This document shows positions 43,961 to 53,176 of a DNA stretch of 64,000 nt, piece by piece (within the stretch, counting starts at the first letter, position 1; the number at the start of each line of letters is the position of its first letter). Under the pieces are notes generated by a model. It did not search any database, was not told the origin of the DNA, and was given only the letters and a program-made list of their open reading frames with translations. Made by a program: the position numbers and the translations under genes. This DNA is from an uncultured Lachnospiraceae bacterium (GTDB lineage: Bacteria > Bacillota > Clostridia > Lachnospirales > Lachnospiraceae), in contig CACZBM010000023.1 in assembly GCA_902779445.1 (NCBI GenBank), forward strand, positions 1-64,000, given 5' to 3'.

Positions 43961-45295
43961 ATGTCATCATGTATAGAAAGACCCAGAACCACCTGCTCTT
44001 TGGGAGGGGCGTTATCAACAATATCGGCATTGCCGGGGGTGATACCCATATCACATACTACTTCCGGATGTGCGGGAAATTTAAGCGGGACAACTGCTTT
44101 TAATTCCGGATACTGTGGCTCTAATTATTGCAGCGGGCAGAGCGTACCGGTTAGTAATTTTAATGAATCAAATGTGGTATTCGGAGGTGCCGGGAGACTT
44201 AGGGAAGAACTGATATCCACTTTTGAACTGATCGATGGAAAGCTCTATATAGTCCTGACCGGATGCATGTCTGAAATAATTGCAGATGATGTGCAGGGTG
44301 TGGTGAGCGAATTCCAGAATGAGGGGAAACCTCTTATCTATGTGAATACGCCGAGTTTTGAAGGTGATGCTTTTGAAGGATATGAGCTGGTACTGGATAA
44401 GATCATAAATGATCAGCTTCCGGTGTCATCAAGGAAAGATAAGAGCATTATAAATGTTTTTGGAATTGTTCCGCAGTTCGATCCATTTTTCAGGGGAGAC
44501 TTAGGTGAGATAAAAAGGATATTGGAAAGACTGGGACTCAGGGTAAATACACTGTTTACTAATGACCAGACATATAAAAATCTAACGGATGTACCGAAGG
44601 CAGGCTTAAATATTTTACTGTCCCCGGTATACGGCGTGGATCTCTTAAAGAAATTTGAAAAAAGACATGGAACACCATTTATAACTGAGGATCTTCCGGT
44701 TGGTGCCATTCAGACGGAAGCCTTTATCCGGCATGTAGCAAAAGCCCTTGATATAGATTCGGCAACCGTCAACAGGGTTATAAAAGAAGAAAAACGTGAC
44801 TACTATGCCTATCTTGAAAGAGCTGCAGATCTGATTTCCGACAGCGAGTTTAAGTATTATGCGGACGTTGTGGGTAATGCGACCGGTACGCTTTCATATG
44901 CCAGATTCCTGCGGGACGAGCTGGGATTTGTAGTGGAAAATTCTGTTATCACGGATTTTCTTCCAAAGAAAAAGGAGAAGATACTGAAGGGATATCTGGA
45001 AGGTAAGGATATTCCGGGGAATCTCAGTTTCGAAACCGACACTTATCAGGTAACGAAGCTGTTAAAGAATGCAATGGGACAACCTAATGGAGATTTCTAC
45101 ATCGACCTGCATACGCCGAGATTCGTATTTGGAAGCACTTTTGAAAAGGATTATGCCGTGAAAAATGCTTTACCATATCTGGCTATTTCTTATCCCGTGT
45201 ATGACAGGACAATCCTCTCAAAAGGGTATGCCGGGTTCAGAGGTGGTCTTCAGTTGATGGAAGATATTCTGTGTGTTCTGGTAGCCGGGAGGTAA
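43961..45295 (+). CDS. Nitrogenase component-1 beta-like subunit (NifK-like), pair 2
   Basis: This 444-residue paralog of the pair 1 beta-like subunit keeps the three P-cluster-type cysteines C12 (TTCSLGGAL), C37 (HTTSGCAG) and C102 (LTGCMSEIIADD). It has additional cysteines at 4, 52 and 57. Sequence between the motifs differs strongly from pair 1, so this is an old duplication or separate acquisition. Retention of all three cysteines argues against a NifN-like scaffold role, because NifN has lost most of these ligands. GAGGAG precedes the ATG. Confidence 0.87.
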   Translation: MSSCIERPRTTCSLGGALSTISALPGVIPISHTTSGCAGNLSGTTAFNSGYCGSNYCSGQSVPVSNFNESNVVFGGAGRLREELISTFELIDGKLYIVLTGCMSEIIADDVQGVVSEFQNEGKPLIYVNTPSFEGDAFEGYELVLDKIINDQLPVSSRKDKSIINVFGIVPQFDPFFRGDLGEIKRILERLGLRVNTLFTNDQTYKNLTDVPKAGLNILLSPVYGVDLLKKFEKRHGTPFITEDLPVGAIQTEAFIRHVAKALDIDSATVNRVIKEEKRDYYAYLERAADLISDSEFKYYADVVGNATGTLSYARFLRDELGFVVENSVITDFLPKKKEKILKGYLEGKDIPGNLSFETDTYQVTKLLKNAMGQPNGDFYIDLHTPRFVFGSTFEKDYAVKNALPYLAISYPVYDRTILSKGYAGFRGGLQLMEDILCVLVAGR

Positions 45296-45303
45296 GGAGA
45301 AGT

Positions 45304-46821
45304 ATGAAGAATTATGATCAGAATGAACCCCTTGTACGGGATATAAGATTATCTGCTGCGGACAGCTTCTATGGAAAGGGATGTGATCTCCTGAAATGTG
45401 CAGAAGGTGGTTGCCTGTGCAATAAGAACAGGAGCTTCTGGCAGGCTAATTCATGTCAGCTTTCCCTGTCTCTTATGATGGCATCTACCATTGAGAATGC
45501 TGCCATTATTATTCACAGCCCCGTAGGATGCGGAGTCAATATGAGTACTCTGTACAGTAATGTGACAGGCGGCAGAAATAAAAGGGGTCTCGGACAGAAT
45601 AATCTTGTATGGCTCTCCACTAATATGCAGAAGGTGGATATCATTAACGGAGGAGAGAAAAAACTTCGTGAACTTATACGATATACGGACAGGGAATACA
45701 GACCGGAATTGATCTTTGTTGTGGCGGCATGTGCTCCAAGTATAATAGGGGATGACGTTGATGATATCGTAAACAGTGAGAAAGAGAACATAGCGGCGGA
45801 TCTGGCAGCTATTCATTGTCCGGGTTTCAAGTCAAGAGTTGTAGCCAGTGCGTATGATTCGTTTTATCACGCTCTGATAAGGCATCTGAAATTTGAGCCG
45901 GAACCGTATATAGACTATAACCCCGATAATTATGCAAACCCTTATAACGGGGATCAGACGGCACTTTATAGATATAATAAGGCACGGACTGTGAATCTCT
46001 TTAATGCCACCAGCATGAATCCTGATGATGAAAATGAAATTGTCCGGCTCCTGCAGGCCCTAGATCTCAACGTACAGATCTATACCGAGTACAGTTCACG
46101 GGATAAGCTCAGGTTTATCTCAGAGGCATCCTTAAATATCAGTATGTGTGATGTTCATGATGACTATATATTAAAATATCTGGAAGAAAAATATGGTATT
46201 CCATATGTGATCCAGGGCATGCCCCTTGGGAAAAAGGCTATACGTGAATGGTTACTTAAGATCGCAGGATTCTTCGGTAAGGAGAAAGATGCGGAAAAGA
46301 TATGCGACTACGAAGAGAAAAGACTGGACGAAGCACTGAAACCCTTCCTTAAAACCATAAGGGGAAAGAGGGTCATTATGGGAGGTGGTGTTGTCAGGAT
46401 AGCAGAAGAAGCACGTATGCTAAAAGAACTCGGGATGGACATCATAACCATCAGGCCGTATCACTATGATAATGAGGCGGGAGGGGTATACAGTGAAGTG
46501 GCGGAAGAATTTCCGGATACTCCCGTGGCGGTAAGTACACAGGTTTTTGAGCTTATAAATCAGCTTAAAAAATATAAACCTGATATTGTAGTTGAGCACG
46601 CAGGTAAACACGGATGGATCTCAAAGTGCGGTATTCCATCAGTCAATCTTTTCAGCCAGGCCCGTCCTTTCTTTGGTTACGCAGGCGAGTACGCGTTTAT
46701 AAAGAATCTTGCGTTCCACCTGCAGAATAATAGCTACGCCAAAAATCTTAGCAAGAACGTCCGTCTTCCATATCACAAGAACTGGTATGAGAAGGACCCA
46801 TACAGCTATATTAAAGATTGA
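45304..46821 (+). CDS. Nitrogenase component-1 alpha-like subunit (NifD-like), pair 2
   Basis: This 505-residue protein has P-cluster-type cysteines C51, C76 (HSPVGC) and C143 (AACAPSIIGDD). C282 lies in ASLNISMCDVHDDYILKYLEEKYGIP, which aligns almost residue by residue with the alpha-Cys275 region of NifD. Gln191 becomes V180, His195 becomes Y184, and His442 becomes F450. An N-terminal cysteine-rich stretch (C27, C32, C37, C39) parallels that of pair 1. The start at 45304 follows GGAG after the K-like stop; a longer frame from 45271 lies inside the K-like gene. Last gene of the operon. Substrate unknown. Confidence 0.87.
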   Translation: MKNYDQNEPLVRDIRLSAADSFYGKGCDLLKCAEGGCLCNKNRSFWQANSCQLSLSLMMASTIENAAIIIHSPVGCGVNMSTLYSNVTGGRNKRGLGQNNLVWLSTNMQKVDIINGGEKKLRELIRYTDREYRPELIFVVAACAPSIIGDDVDDIVNSEKENIAADLAAIHCPGFKSRVVASAYDSFYHALIRHLKFEPEPYIDYNPDNYANPYNGDQTALYRYNKARTVNLFNATSMNPDDENEIVRLLQALDLNVQIYTEYSSRDKLRFISEASLNISMCDVHDDYILKYLEEKYGIPYVIQGMPLGKKAIREWLLKIAGFFGKEKDAEKICDYEEKRLDEALKPFLKTIRGKRVIMGGGVVRIAEEARMLKELGMDIITIRPYHYDNEAGGVYSEVAEEFPDTPVAVSTQVFELINQLKKYKPDIVVEHAGKHGWISKCGIPSVNLFSQARPFFGYAGEYAFIKNLAFHLQNNSYAKNLSKNVRLPYHKNWYEKDPYSYIKD

Positions 46822-46828
46822 ATCTTTG

Positions 46829-46862
46829 CCCCCGGTATCGTACTGAAACCGGGGGATTATTC
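46829..46862 (+). terminator. Terminator of the nitrogenase-like operon
   Basis: CCCCCGGT at 46829-46836 pairs with ACCGGGGG at 46848-46855, followed by ATTATTCT. It lies 7 bases after the last stop codon. Confidence 0.8.
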
Positions 46863-46927
46863 TATGTACTGCCATTTTATGGAAATTTCGTATATACTTA
46901 TATGATATAGACGAACAGGGGGAATTT

Positions 46928-48748
46928 ATGAGTATTAAAAATAAAGCAATTTCTTTTTTGGCTTCATTTTTCATTATTTCAGGGCTTTTAATCTGGCCTG
47001 TTTTTGCTGAGGACAGTTTCCCGGCGGATATCCGTCCGGCTCCCGAGGGGCAGTCTTTCGACGGGAAGCTGGTCATACTGCATTCTAATGATGTGCATGG
47101 GGCGGTCGATGGGTATGCAAAGATAAGTGAACTCAGGGACAGTTTTGAAGATCAGGGAGCGGAAGTGATACTGATCGATGCCGGAGATTTCTGCCAGGGA
47201 GATCCTTACGTAAATGAAGGGAAAGGCGAAAATGCAGTGTCGCTTATGAATTCCGCGGGTTATTTACTGGCAGTTCCCGGAAACCATGAATTTGAGTACG
47301 GTGTTGAAAAACTCGAGGATAATCTGAAGACGGCGGATTTTGCAGTTCTTTGCGCTAATGTCAAAAAGAACGGGAGATCCATGTTTAAGCCCGGGATGGT
47401 TTTTCATGCAAAGAATGGCGCAGACATAGGATTTTTAGGCCTTGATACTCCGGAGACCCTTACAAAAGCAAATCCCACAATGGTGGCGGGGATCAGTTTT
47501 CTGTCGGGACAGGATATGGCGGACTGTGTGACCGAAGAGGCAGATACACTTAGAAAAGAAGGGGCGGAGACAGTGATCGCGGTCACGCATCTCGGAGTAG
47601 GGGAGGAATCGGCGACTGAAAACAACCGCTCTCTGGATCTATATAAAGCTTCGAAAGGTATTGATTTCATTATTGACGGACATTCCCATACGGTGATGAC
47701 ATCAGGAGAAAAAGACGAACCTATCCAGCAGACCGGAACCAAGTTTAATAATATCGGTGTTATTGTGATAAATGAAAATGCGGAGATAGAAGATCATTAT
47801 CTTATTTCCACGGAGGATCTTTCTTCGGACTCAGATGTGGGATCTGCCGTGAATGATATTAAGAAAGCCGTGGATGAGAAGTACAGCGCGGTGATCGGCG
47901 AGAGTGAGATCGAGTTTGAGGGGGAAGATTATAAAAACCGTTCACAGGAAACCAACAGTGGCGATCTCATCACTGACGCTATTTTATGGTATGTGAATAA
48001 CCATAAAGAACTTCTGAAGGGATTTGACGGGGGGATCGTTTCCATGTTAAACGGTGGAGCCATCCGGGATAAGATCCCTTCCGGAAAGGTGACAAAGAAG
48101 GATATCTACACGGTATTTCCCTTTGGGGATACTGTGAACATTGTATTTGTGACTGGGGAAGAACTTCTGGAATCCATGGAAGCTGCCACCTTCTGTACGC
48201 CTGATCCTATAGGCGGATATCCCCAGACTGCAGGCATGGAGTTTACCATTGACCTTAATAAGGAATATGACAAGGGGGAATTATACCCTAATTCTACCTA
48301 TCACCGGCCGAAGTCAATAAAGCGTGTAAATATAGAAAGCATTAACGGCAGGCCTTTTGACAAAGACGCCGAATATGCAGTCTGTGTCAGCGATTATATA
48401 GCCTCCGGAGGGGATACCTATTATATATTCGGTACAAAAGAAGCAATTGAAACCGGAGCCGGGTTGGATGATGTTCTTACTGAGTACATAAAAGAAGAAC
48501 TTGGTGGGGTGTTAAGAGAAGATGATCACGGGGTTGTCCGCGGTGACCGCAAAGAATTAAAGAACTCAAGCGCTACACCGGATCCGGTCGGTTATAAAGT
48601 CGTTGTGGGAGATTATCTCAGCAAGATAGCAGAGAAGGAACTGGGTGACGGAAGACGCTGGAAAGAGATTTACGATCTGAACAGGGATGTAATAGATGAT
48701 CCGGATGAGATCTATCCGGGGCAGAGTCTCAAACTTCCTGCTGCATGA
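46928..48748 (+). CDS. Secreted 5'-nucleotidase/UDP-sugar hydrolase with LysM domain
   Basis: This is an extracellular metallophosphoesterase of 606 residues. The signal peptide is about 1-28. The metal-binding motifs are NDVHG (about 56), DAGDFCQGD (about 83), GNHEFE (about 118) and DGHSHT (about 249). The C-terminal 5'-nucleotidase domain has LNGGAIRDKIPSG (about 376). A LysM domain ends the protein (about 556-606; GDYLSKIAEKELGDG...IYPGQSLKLP) and should hold it in peptidoglycan. It probably recovers nucleosides and phosphate from nucleotides. The LysM at the C-terminus replaces the sortase anchor of many Gram-positive homologs. Confidence 0.9.
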   Translation: MSIKNKAISFLASFFIISGLLIWPVFAEDSFPADIRPAPEGQSFDGKLVILHSNDVHGAVDGYAKISELRDSFEDQGAEVILIDAGDFCQGDPYVNEGKGENAVSLMNSAGYLLAVPGNHEFEYGVEKLEDNLKTADFAVLCANVKKNGRSMFKPGMVFHAKNGADIGFLGLDTPETLTKANPTMVAGISFLSGQDMADCVTEEADTLRKEGAETVIAVTHLGVGEESATENNRSLDLYKASKGIDFIIDGHSHTVMTSGEKDEPIQQTGTKFNNIGVIVINENAEIEDHYLISTEDLSSDSDVGSAVNDIKKAVDEKYSAVIGESEIEFEGEDYKNRSQETNSGDLITDAILWYVNNHKELLKGFDGGIVSMLNGGAIRDKIPSGKVTKKDIYTVFPFGDTVNIVFVTGEELLESMEAATFCTPDPIGGYPQTAGMEFTIDLNKEYDKGELYPNSTYHRPKSIKRVNIESINGRPFDKDAEYAVCVSDYIASGGDTYYIFGTKEAIETGAGLDDVLTEYIKEELGGVLREDDHGVVRGDRKELKNSSATPDPVGYKVVVGDYLSKIAEKELGDGRRWKEIYDLNRDVIDDPDEIYPGQSLKLPAA

Positions 48749-48750
48749 TC

Positions 48751-49428
48751 CTATATCAGCTCGATCTGCTTTTCGTCGCAGATCTCCTGGAGTTCCTGAT
48801 AGAGATATGAGTCTTTGTCAGTATTTCTGCCGATATATATTCGTCTCGGCCGGATAGAAGTCATGATCTTTCCGATATCATTTGAATGCATATCTATCTT
48901 CCATAAACGCCACTCATATTCATCGGACTCGATCTTCGGCTTATGCATCATGGACATCACGGAAGCGACTCTGTTTTCCGTGTCATCATCTCCGTGTGAA
49001 TCATCGCTGTACTTTACCGGTGAAAAGAAAAGACCGTTTTCCTCGGCAAAATCCTGGATATCGATATACTGATACTCCATGCAGAGACCCTGACCCTCAT
49101 CAGCGTAGTCATTCCACATGCTTAAAGAATTTTTCCTGTCCGTGAAGCAAGACACGTAGCTTTTGAAACGGAGCATTCCGTCTGTGTGGTTATCAAATCT
49201 GATGGCGCGGCACAGATACATCTGGTCAAAACGTATGCTGGACACCTCCGCCATATCTAAAGGACGGTAACGATAAAAGACGCCGCCCTTTTTCTCGATA
49301 AGATCCTGAAGAAGGAAAGATGCGGCTTTTTTATTGTTCATCATGAACGCGCTGAAAATATCATCGCGGAGGTTGTATTCCCACTGCTCCAACTTAATTC
49401 TCCATTCAAAGTAATGCCAAAAGCCCAC
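48751..49428 (-). CDS. DUF2971 family protein
   Basis: This is a cytoplasmic protein of 225 residues. It matches the DUF2971 pattern: FYRYRPL near residue 52, SCFTDRKNSLSMWNDYADEGQGLCMEY (about 93-119), and a later EYEWRLWK segment. The family is widespread, sometimes next to defence or phage genes, but its activity is not established. It is convergent with the nucleotidase gene, with only 2 bases between them and no terminator visible. Confidence 0.75.
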   Translation of the reverse strand: MGFWHYFEWRIKLEQWEYNLRDDIFSAFMMNNKKAASFLLQDLIEKKGGVFYRYRPLDMAEVSSIRFDQMYLCRAIRFDNHTDGMLRFKSYVSCFTDRKNSLSMWNDYADEGQGLCMEYQYIDIQDFAEENGLFFSPVKYSDDSHGDDDTENRVASVMSMMHKPKIESDEYEWRLWKIDMHSNDIGKIMTSIRPRRIYIGRNTDKDSYLYQELQEICDEKQIELI

Positions 49429-49451
49429 TCTGGAGATACCAAGAATATTTT

Positions 49452-49524
49452 GTCATTCTGAGGGCATAGCCCGAAGAATCTTCTCATCGACCGGGGAAAG
49501 ATCCTTCGCTTTGCTCAGGATGAC
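49452..49524. repeat. Family A inverted repeat pair
   Basis: A forward arm at 49452-49481 and a reverse arm at 49499-49524 lie in the divergent gap between the DUF2971 gene and the ech operon. Confidence 0.8.
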
Positions 49525-49667
49525 AACGTTACAGAGATACAAGGGTGAAATGTATTTTTGGCGTTTGTATCATCATATGATAGAAGATGCAGGGAGAAAA
49601 ATCAATAATTCGTAACCATATTATAAGAACAAAAATCAGTACAAAAAGAAGGTTCAAAAAAACGTGC

Positions 49668-49673
49668 TATAAT
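49668..49673 (+). promoter_or_regulatory. Probable -10 of the ech operon
   Basis: TATAAT lies about 95 bases before echA, with an overlapping alternative TTATAATAC downstream. No good -35 is visible. The remainder of the 340-base gap holds only the family A pair and AT-rich sequence. Confidence 0.35.
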
Positions 49674-49769
49674 GTTATAATACAAAATACTGTCTATATG
49701 GCAGATGACAAAACGAAAAGACTTTTGTCGTTTGCTACACAAAGTATTATGAGCCGGGAGGAATAAGAT

Positions 49770-51707
49770 TTGCCGATATTATTTGTGTTGTTCATTTTCA
49801 CGCTTCTGATATCCATATCTGTGTCTTTTACCAGAAATGATAAGACAAGAGAGACCATAGTATCTGCGGGGAGCATCATAATGATGCTTTTGGATGTCGG
49901 ATTTTGCGCCTGGGCATTTATGCAGATAAATGCTGCGGGGGGATCCATAGAGTTTCTGATGCCGGAGACTCTGCCGGTAGAGATCTTTAACTACGTGATC
50001 ATCGTAGGAGAGATCTTCTTATTCGTGCTGATATCTGTGCTTTCCATCAGACACGATAAATATCACTGCATCATACTTTCATTTATGGGAACCGCTCCCG
50101 TATTATGGATGGATGCTACAGGGCATTCGGTTGAAAGCGGAGCGATGCTCAGGATCGATACTCTGTCAGTTCTCATGTTCATGGTTGTGGGACTTGTCGG
50201 AGGACTTATCTGTATTTATTCAAACGGATACATGCATGATTATCACCATCATCACCTGGACGTGGAAAAGAGACCCTGGTTCTTCCAGTCCATGCTTTTC
50301 TTATTCCTGGCAGCGATGTTCGGACTTATTTCGGCAGATAATCTCGCATGGATGTTCTTCTTCTGGGAGATCACCAGTACAATTTCCTTCCTGCTTATCG
50401 GATATACAAAGAGCGAAGAAGCTGTTAACAACAGCTTCAGGGCACTTTGGATGAACCTTCTCGGAGGCTGCGGATTTACCGTAGCTATTCTCTACAGTGC
50501 ATTTATGTATGGATCAGGAAATCTGACAGATCTTATTTACAAAGGAGCATGGGCACCGGGAATAGTGATCCCGGTAGTATGTCTTTCTTTCGCGGCTTTT
50601 ACAAAGAGCGCGCAGATGCCGTTCTCGCGTTGGCTTCTCGGAGCCATGGTCGCACCTACACCTTCATCAGCACTTCTCCATTCTGCTACGATGGTAAAAG
50701 CAGGTGTGTATCTCCTTATCAGGATCTCTCCTTTGATGACTGAGAATCTGGCTGGTGTAATGGTCACCACCATAGGCGGGTTCACTTTCTTCGCAGCATC
50801 ACTTCTGGCTATTTCGCAGAGTGACGGCAAAAAGGTTCTTGCGTATTCCACCATCTCAAATCTCGGACTTATCACGGCATGCTCAGGAGTAGGACAGCCG
50901 GCAGCCACGTGGGCAGCGGTAATGCTCCTTCTTTTCCATGCGGTTTCAAAGTCTCTTATGTTCCTCTGCGTGGGTGCGGTTGAGAATGCCACCGGCAGCA
51001 GGGATATAGAGGATATGCACGGACTTATCGTAAAGATGCCGAAGATGGCATTTATCATGACGGTAGGTATCTGCGGTATGTTCCTTGCTCCCTTCGGAAT
51101 GCTGGTCGCAAAGTGGGCAGCACTGAAGGCTTATATTGATTCCAATAACGTACTCCTCGTTATCTTCCTGGTATTTGGATCTGCAACTACCATGTTTTAT
51201 TGGGGCAAATGGCTCGGAAAGCTCTTTGCGGTGCTTCATCAGTCTGAGACCCTCAGGGATATCGTGCATAAGAGTGAGTGGTATGTAATGTATGTGCTTA
51301 CGGGACTTATTATCATCCTCTGTACCACATTCCCTCTTATAGGACAGATATTTGTGCAGCCCATGCTTTCCGTTGAATTCGGAGTTACCGTGGGACAGAT
51401 CATCAGCGACAGTGACGTGCGTGTAATGCTTATGATGCTTATTATGATAGCATTGATGCCGATACTCGCTATCTTCCTTATATATAATAGAAAGGAAAAG
51501 ATGACCATGTCATATATGGCCGGTGCAAATGCCGGTGATGACAGGCATTTTGTGGATGCCTTCGGCGGGATCCGTCCTTCATACCTTTCAAACTGGTACA
51601 TGGATTCTTACTTCGGAGAAAAGCGGATACTGTTTCCTTCATTATGTATCGCAGCCGGCTTCGTGATCGTACTGATGATCCTTGCTATAGGAGGTGCCAT
51701 CGGATGA
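49770..51707 (+). CDS. echA: Ech hydrogenase subunit A (NuoL-like)
   Basis: This is an ion-translocating membrane subunit of the energy-converting [NiFe] hydrogenase, homologous to NuoL/MrpA antiporters. The 645-residue protein has about 15-16 hydrophobic segments and the proton-antiporter core SADNLAWMFFFWEITSTISFLL, with SALLHSATMVKAGVYLL at about residues 298-315. TTG at 49770 is the start, 8 bases after GGGAGG. It overlaps echB by 4 bases. Confidence 0.93.
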   Translation: MPILFVLFIFTLLISISVSFTRNDKTRETIVSAGSIIMMLLDVGFCAWAFMQINAAGGSIEFLMPETLPVEIFNYVIIVGEIFLFVLISVLSIRHDKYHCIILSFMGTAPVLWMDATGHSVESGAMLRIDTLSVLMFMVVGLVGGLICIYSNGYMHDYHHHHLDVEKRPWFFQSMLFLFLAAMFGLISADNLAWMFFFWEITSTISFLLIGYTKSEEAVNNSFRALWMNLLGGCGFTVAILYSAFMYGSGNLTDLIYKGAWAPGIVIPVVCLSFAAFTKSAQMPFSRWLLGAMVAPTPSSALLHSATMVKAGVYLLIRISPLMTENLAGVMVTTIGGFTFFAASLLAISQSDGKKVLAYSTISNLGLITACSGVGQPAATWAAVMLLLFHAVSKSLMFLCVGAVENATGSRDIEDMHGLIVKMPKMAFIMTVGICGMFLAPFGMLVAKWAALKAYIDSNNVLLVIFLVFGSATTMFYWGKWLGKLFAVLHQSETLRDIVHKSEWYVMYVLTGLIIILCTTFPLIGQIFVQPMLSVEFGVTVGQIISDSDVRVMLMMLIMIALMPILAIFLIYNRKEKMTMSYMAGANAGDDRHFVDAFGGIRPSYLSNWYMDSYFGEKRILFPSLCIAAGFVIVLMILAIGGAIG

Positions 51708-52585
51708 ATTATATGATACTGATACCTATTGCAATATATATTATATTTACCCCGATAGTGGGGTTCTTCCTGGAGGGATATGACAGAGTGGTATCTTCAA
51801 GGCTCCAGAGAAGGCAGGGACCGCCATTTCTTCAGCCGGTCTATGACCTTATAAAGCTCTTTGAAAAGCAGGCTATAGTTGTAAATAATCTTGAGACCGC
51901 GTTGGTTCTTGGATTTACAATATTTACCATATTCTCAGGATGTATTTTCTTTGCAGGAGGAGACATACTTCTCGTATTCTTTGCTTTCTCTCTTGCGGAT
52001 ATGTTCCTGGTGCTGGCAGCTTCCAGTGCGAATTCACCCTATTCCTCACTTGGTTCACAGAGAGAATTCGTACAGATGATGGCATATGAACCCATGACTC
52101 TTCTTACAGCCATTGGATTCTATATGGTATGCGGAAGCTTCAATGTGTCCGACATCATTAATCAGGACGTTCCCGCGATCATTAGGACTCCCGGTGTATT
52201 CCTCGGATACTGCTTCATACTTATCATCAAGCTCAGGAAATCACCTTTCGACCTCTCCACTTCACATCATGCTCATCAGGAGATGGTAAAGGGTCTTACA
52301 CAGGATATTGCAGGAAACGTGCTTGGAATACTTGAGTTGGGTGAGATCTATGAAGAGGTATTCCTTATGGCGATAGTTGCGCTCTTCTTTGTGACAAAGA
52401 ATCCCATGAGCTATGTGGTTGGAATAGTGGCAGCTCTCGTAGTTTTCTTTATCATGATCGTGATCGACAATGTTTTCCCCAGAGTCAAGTGGAGCAACAT
52501 GCTTTGGATAACCTGGGGTGTTACCTTGTCACTTGCCGGAAGTAATTTCCTTATCCTGACCATGTTAAAGATGGCCGGGATCTGA
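51704..52585 (+). CDS. echB: Ech hydrogenase subunit B (NuoH-like)
   Basis: This membrane anchor subunit links the hydrogenase module to the antiporter subunit. The 293-residue protein has about eight helices. SRLQRRQGPPFLQPVYDLIKLF (about 30-51) and SPFDLSTSHHAHQEMVKG (about 180-197) are NuoH/EchB hallmarks. ATG at 51704 overlaps the echA stop codon. The gap to echC contains a family A block. Confidence 0.94.
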   Translation: MNYMILIPIAIYIIFTPIVGFFLEGYDRVVSSRLQRRQGPPFLQPVYDLIKLFEKQAIVVNNLETALVLGFTIFTIFSGCIFFAGGDILLVFFAFSLADMFLVLAASSANSPYSSLGSQREFVQMMAYEPMTLLTAIGFYMVCGSFNVSDIINQDVPAIIRTPGVFLGYCFILIIKLRKSPFDLSTSHHAHQEMVKGLTQDIAGNVLGILELGEIYEEVFLMAIVALFFVTKNPMSYVVGIVAALVVFFIMIVIDNVFPRVKWSNMLWITWGVTLSLAGSNFLILTMLKMAGI

Positions 52586-52610
52586 TAGAAAATACAGCTT
52601 ATCTGCGAAG

Positions 52611-52682
52611 CAGTATACAACGAATGTAATCCTGAGCGAAGCAGTATACAACAAATGTCCTCCTGAGCGAAGCGAAGGATCT
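52611..52682 (+). repeat. Family A derived direct repeats inside the ech operon
   Basis: A stretch with GCGAAGCAGTATACAAC occurs twice about 36 bases apart, each copy next to a CCTGAGCGAAGC family A fragment, ending in a complete GCGAAGGATCT arm. This is a third instance of local duplication of family A sequence, within an operon. Confidence 0.7.
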
Positions 52683-52702
52683 GATTTACAAGGAGAAAGT
52701 CT

Positions 52703-53176
52703 ATGAAAATATCTAAGTCGCCCTGGCTATTGCACTATGATGCATCAAGCTGTAACGGGTGTGACATTGAAGTTTTGGCATCCACCACTCCCAGATTTGA
52801 TGTGGAGAGATTTGGTATCATTAATACGGGAAATCCCAAGCATGCGGATATCATGGTAGTCACCGGAGGTGTTAACGACCAGACAAAGCATGTGGTTAAG
52901 CAGCTTTATTCCCAAATGCCGGAGCCCAAGGTAGTTATTGCAGCGGGAATATGTGCCTGCGACGGCGGCATTTTCAAAGACTGTTACAATATGTCCGGCG
53001 GTGTGGATACGGTCATCCCGGTTGATGTATATGTTCCGGGATGTGCTGTACGTCCGGAAGCACTGATAGACGGTGTGGTGAAAGCACTTGCCATACTTGA
53101 CCAGAAGAGGGATGCGATGAAGAATCACGCTACCTGTGAAGTACATTATGATAATGCAGGGAAAGGAGAAAGTTAA
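52703..53176 (+). CDS. echC: Ech hydrogenase small subunit C (NuoB-like)
   Basis: This is the electron-transfer subunit carrying the proximal 4Fe-4S cluster next to the NiFe site. The 157-residue protein has ligands C17 and C20 (SSCNGCD), C84 (GICACDGG) and C114 (VPGCAVRPE), the NuoB/EchC set. AAGGAG lies 7 bases before the ATG. It overlaps echD by one base (TAATG). Confidence 0.95.
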   Translation: MKISKSPWLLHYDASSCNGCDIEVLASTTPRFDVERFGIINTGNPKHADIMVVTGGVNDQTKHVVKQLYSQMPEPKVVIAAGICACDGGIFKDCYNMSGGVDTVIPVDVYVPGCAVRPEALIDGVVKALAILDQKRDAMKNHATCEVHYDNAGKGES

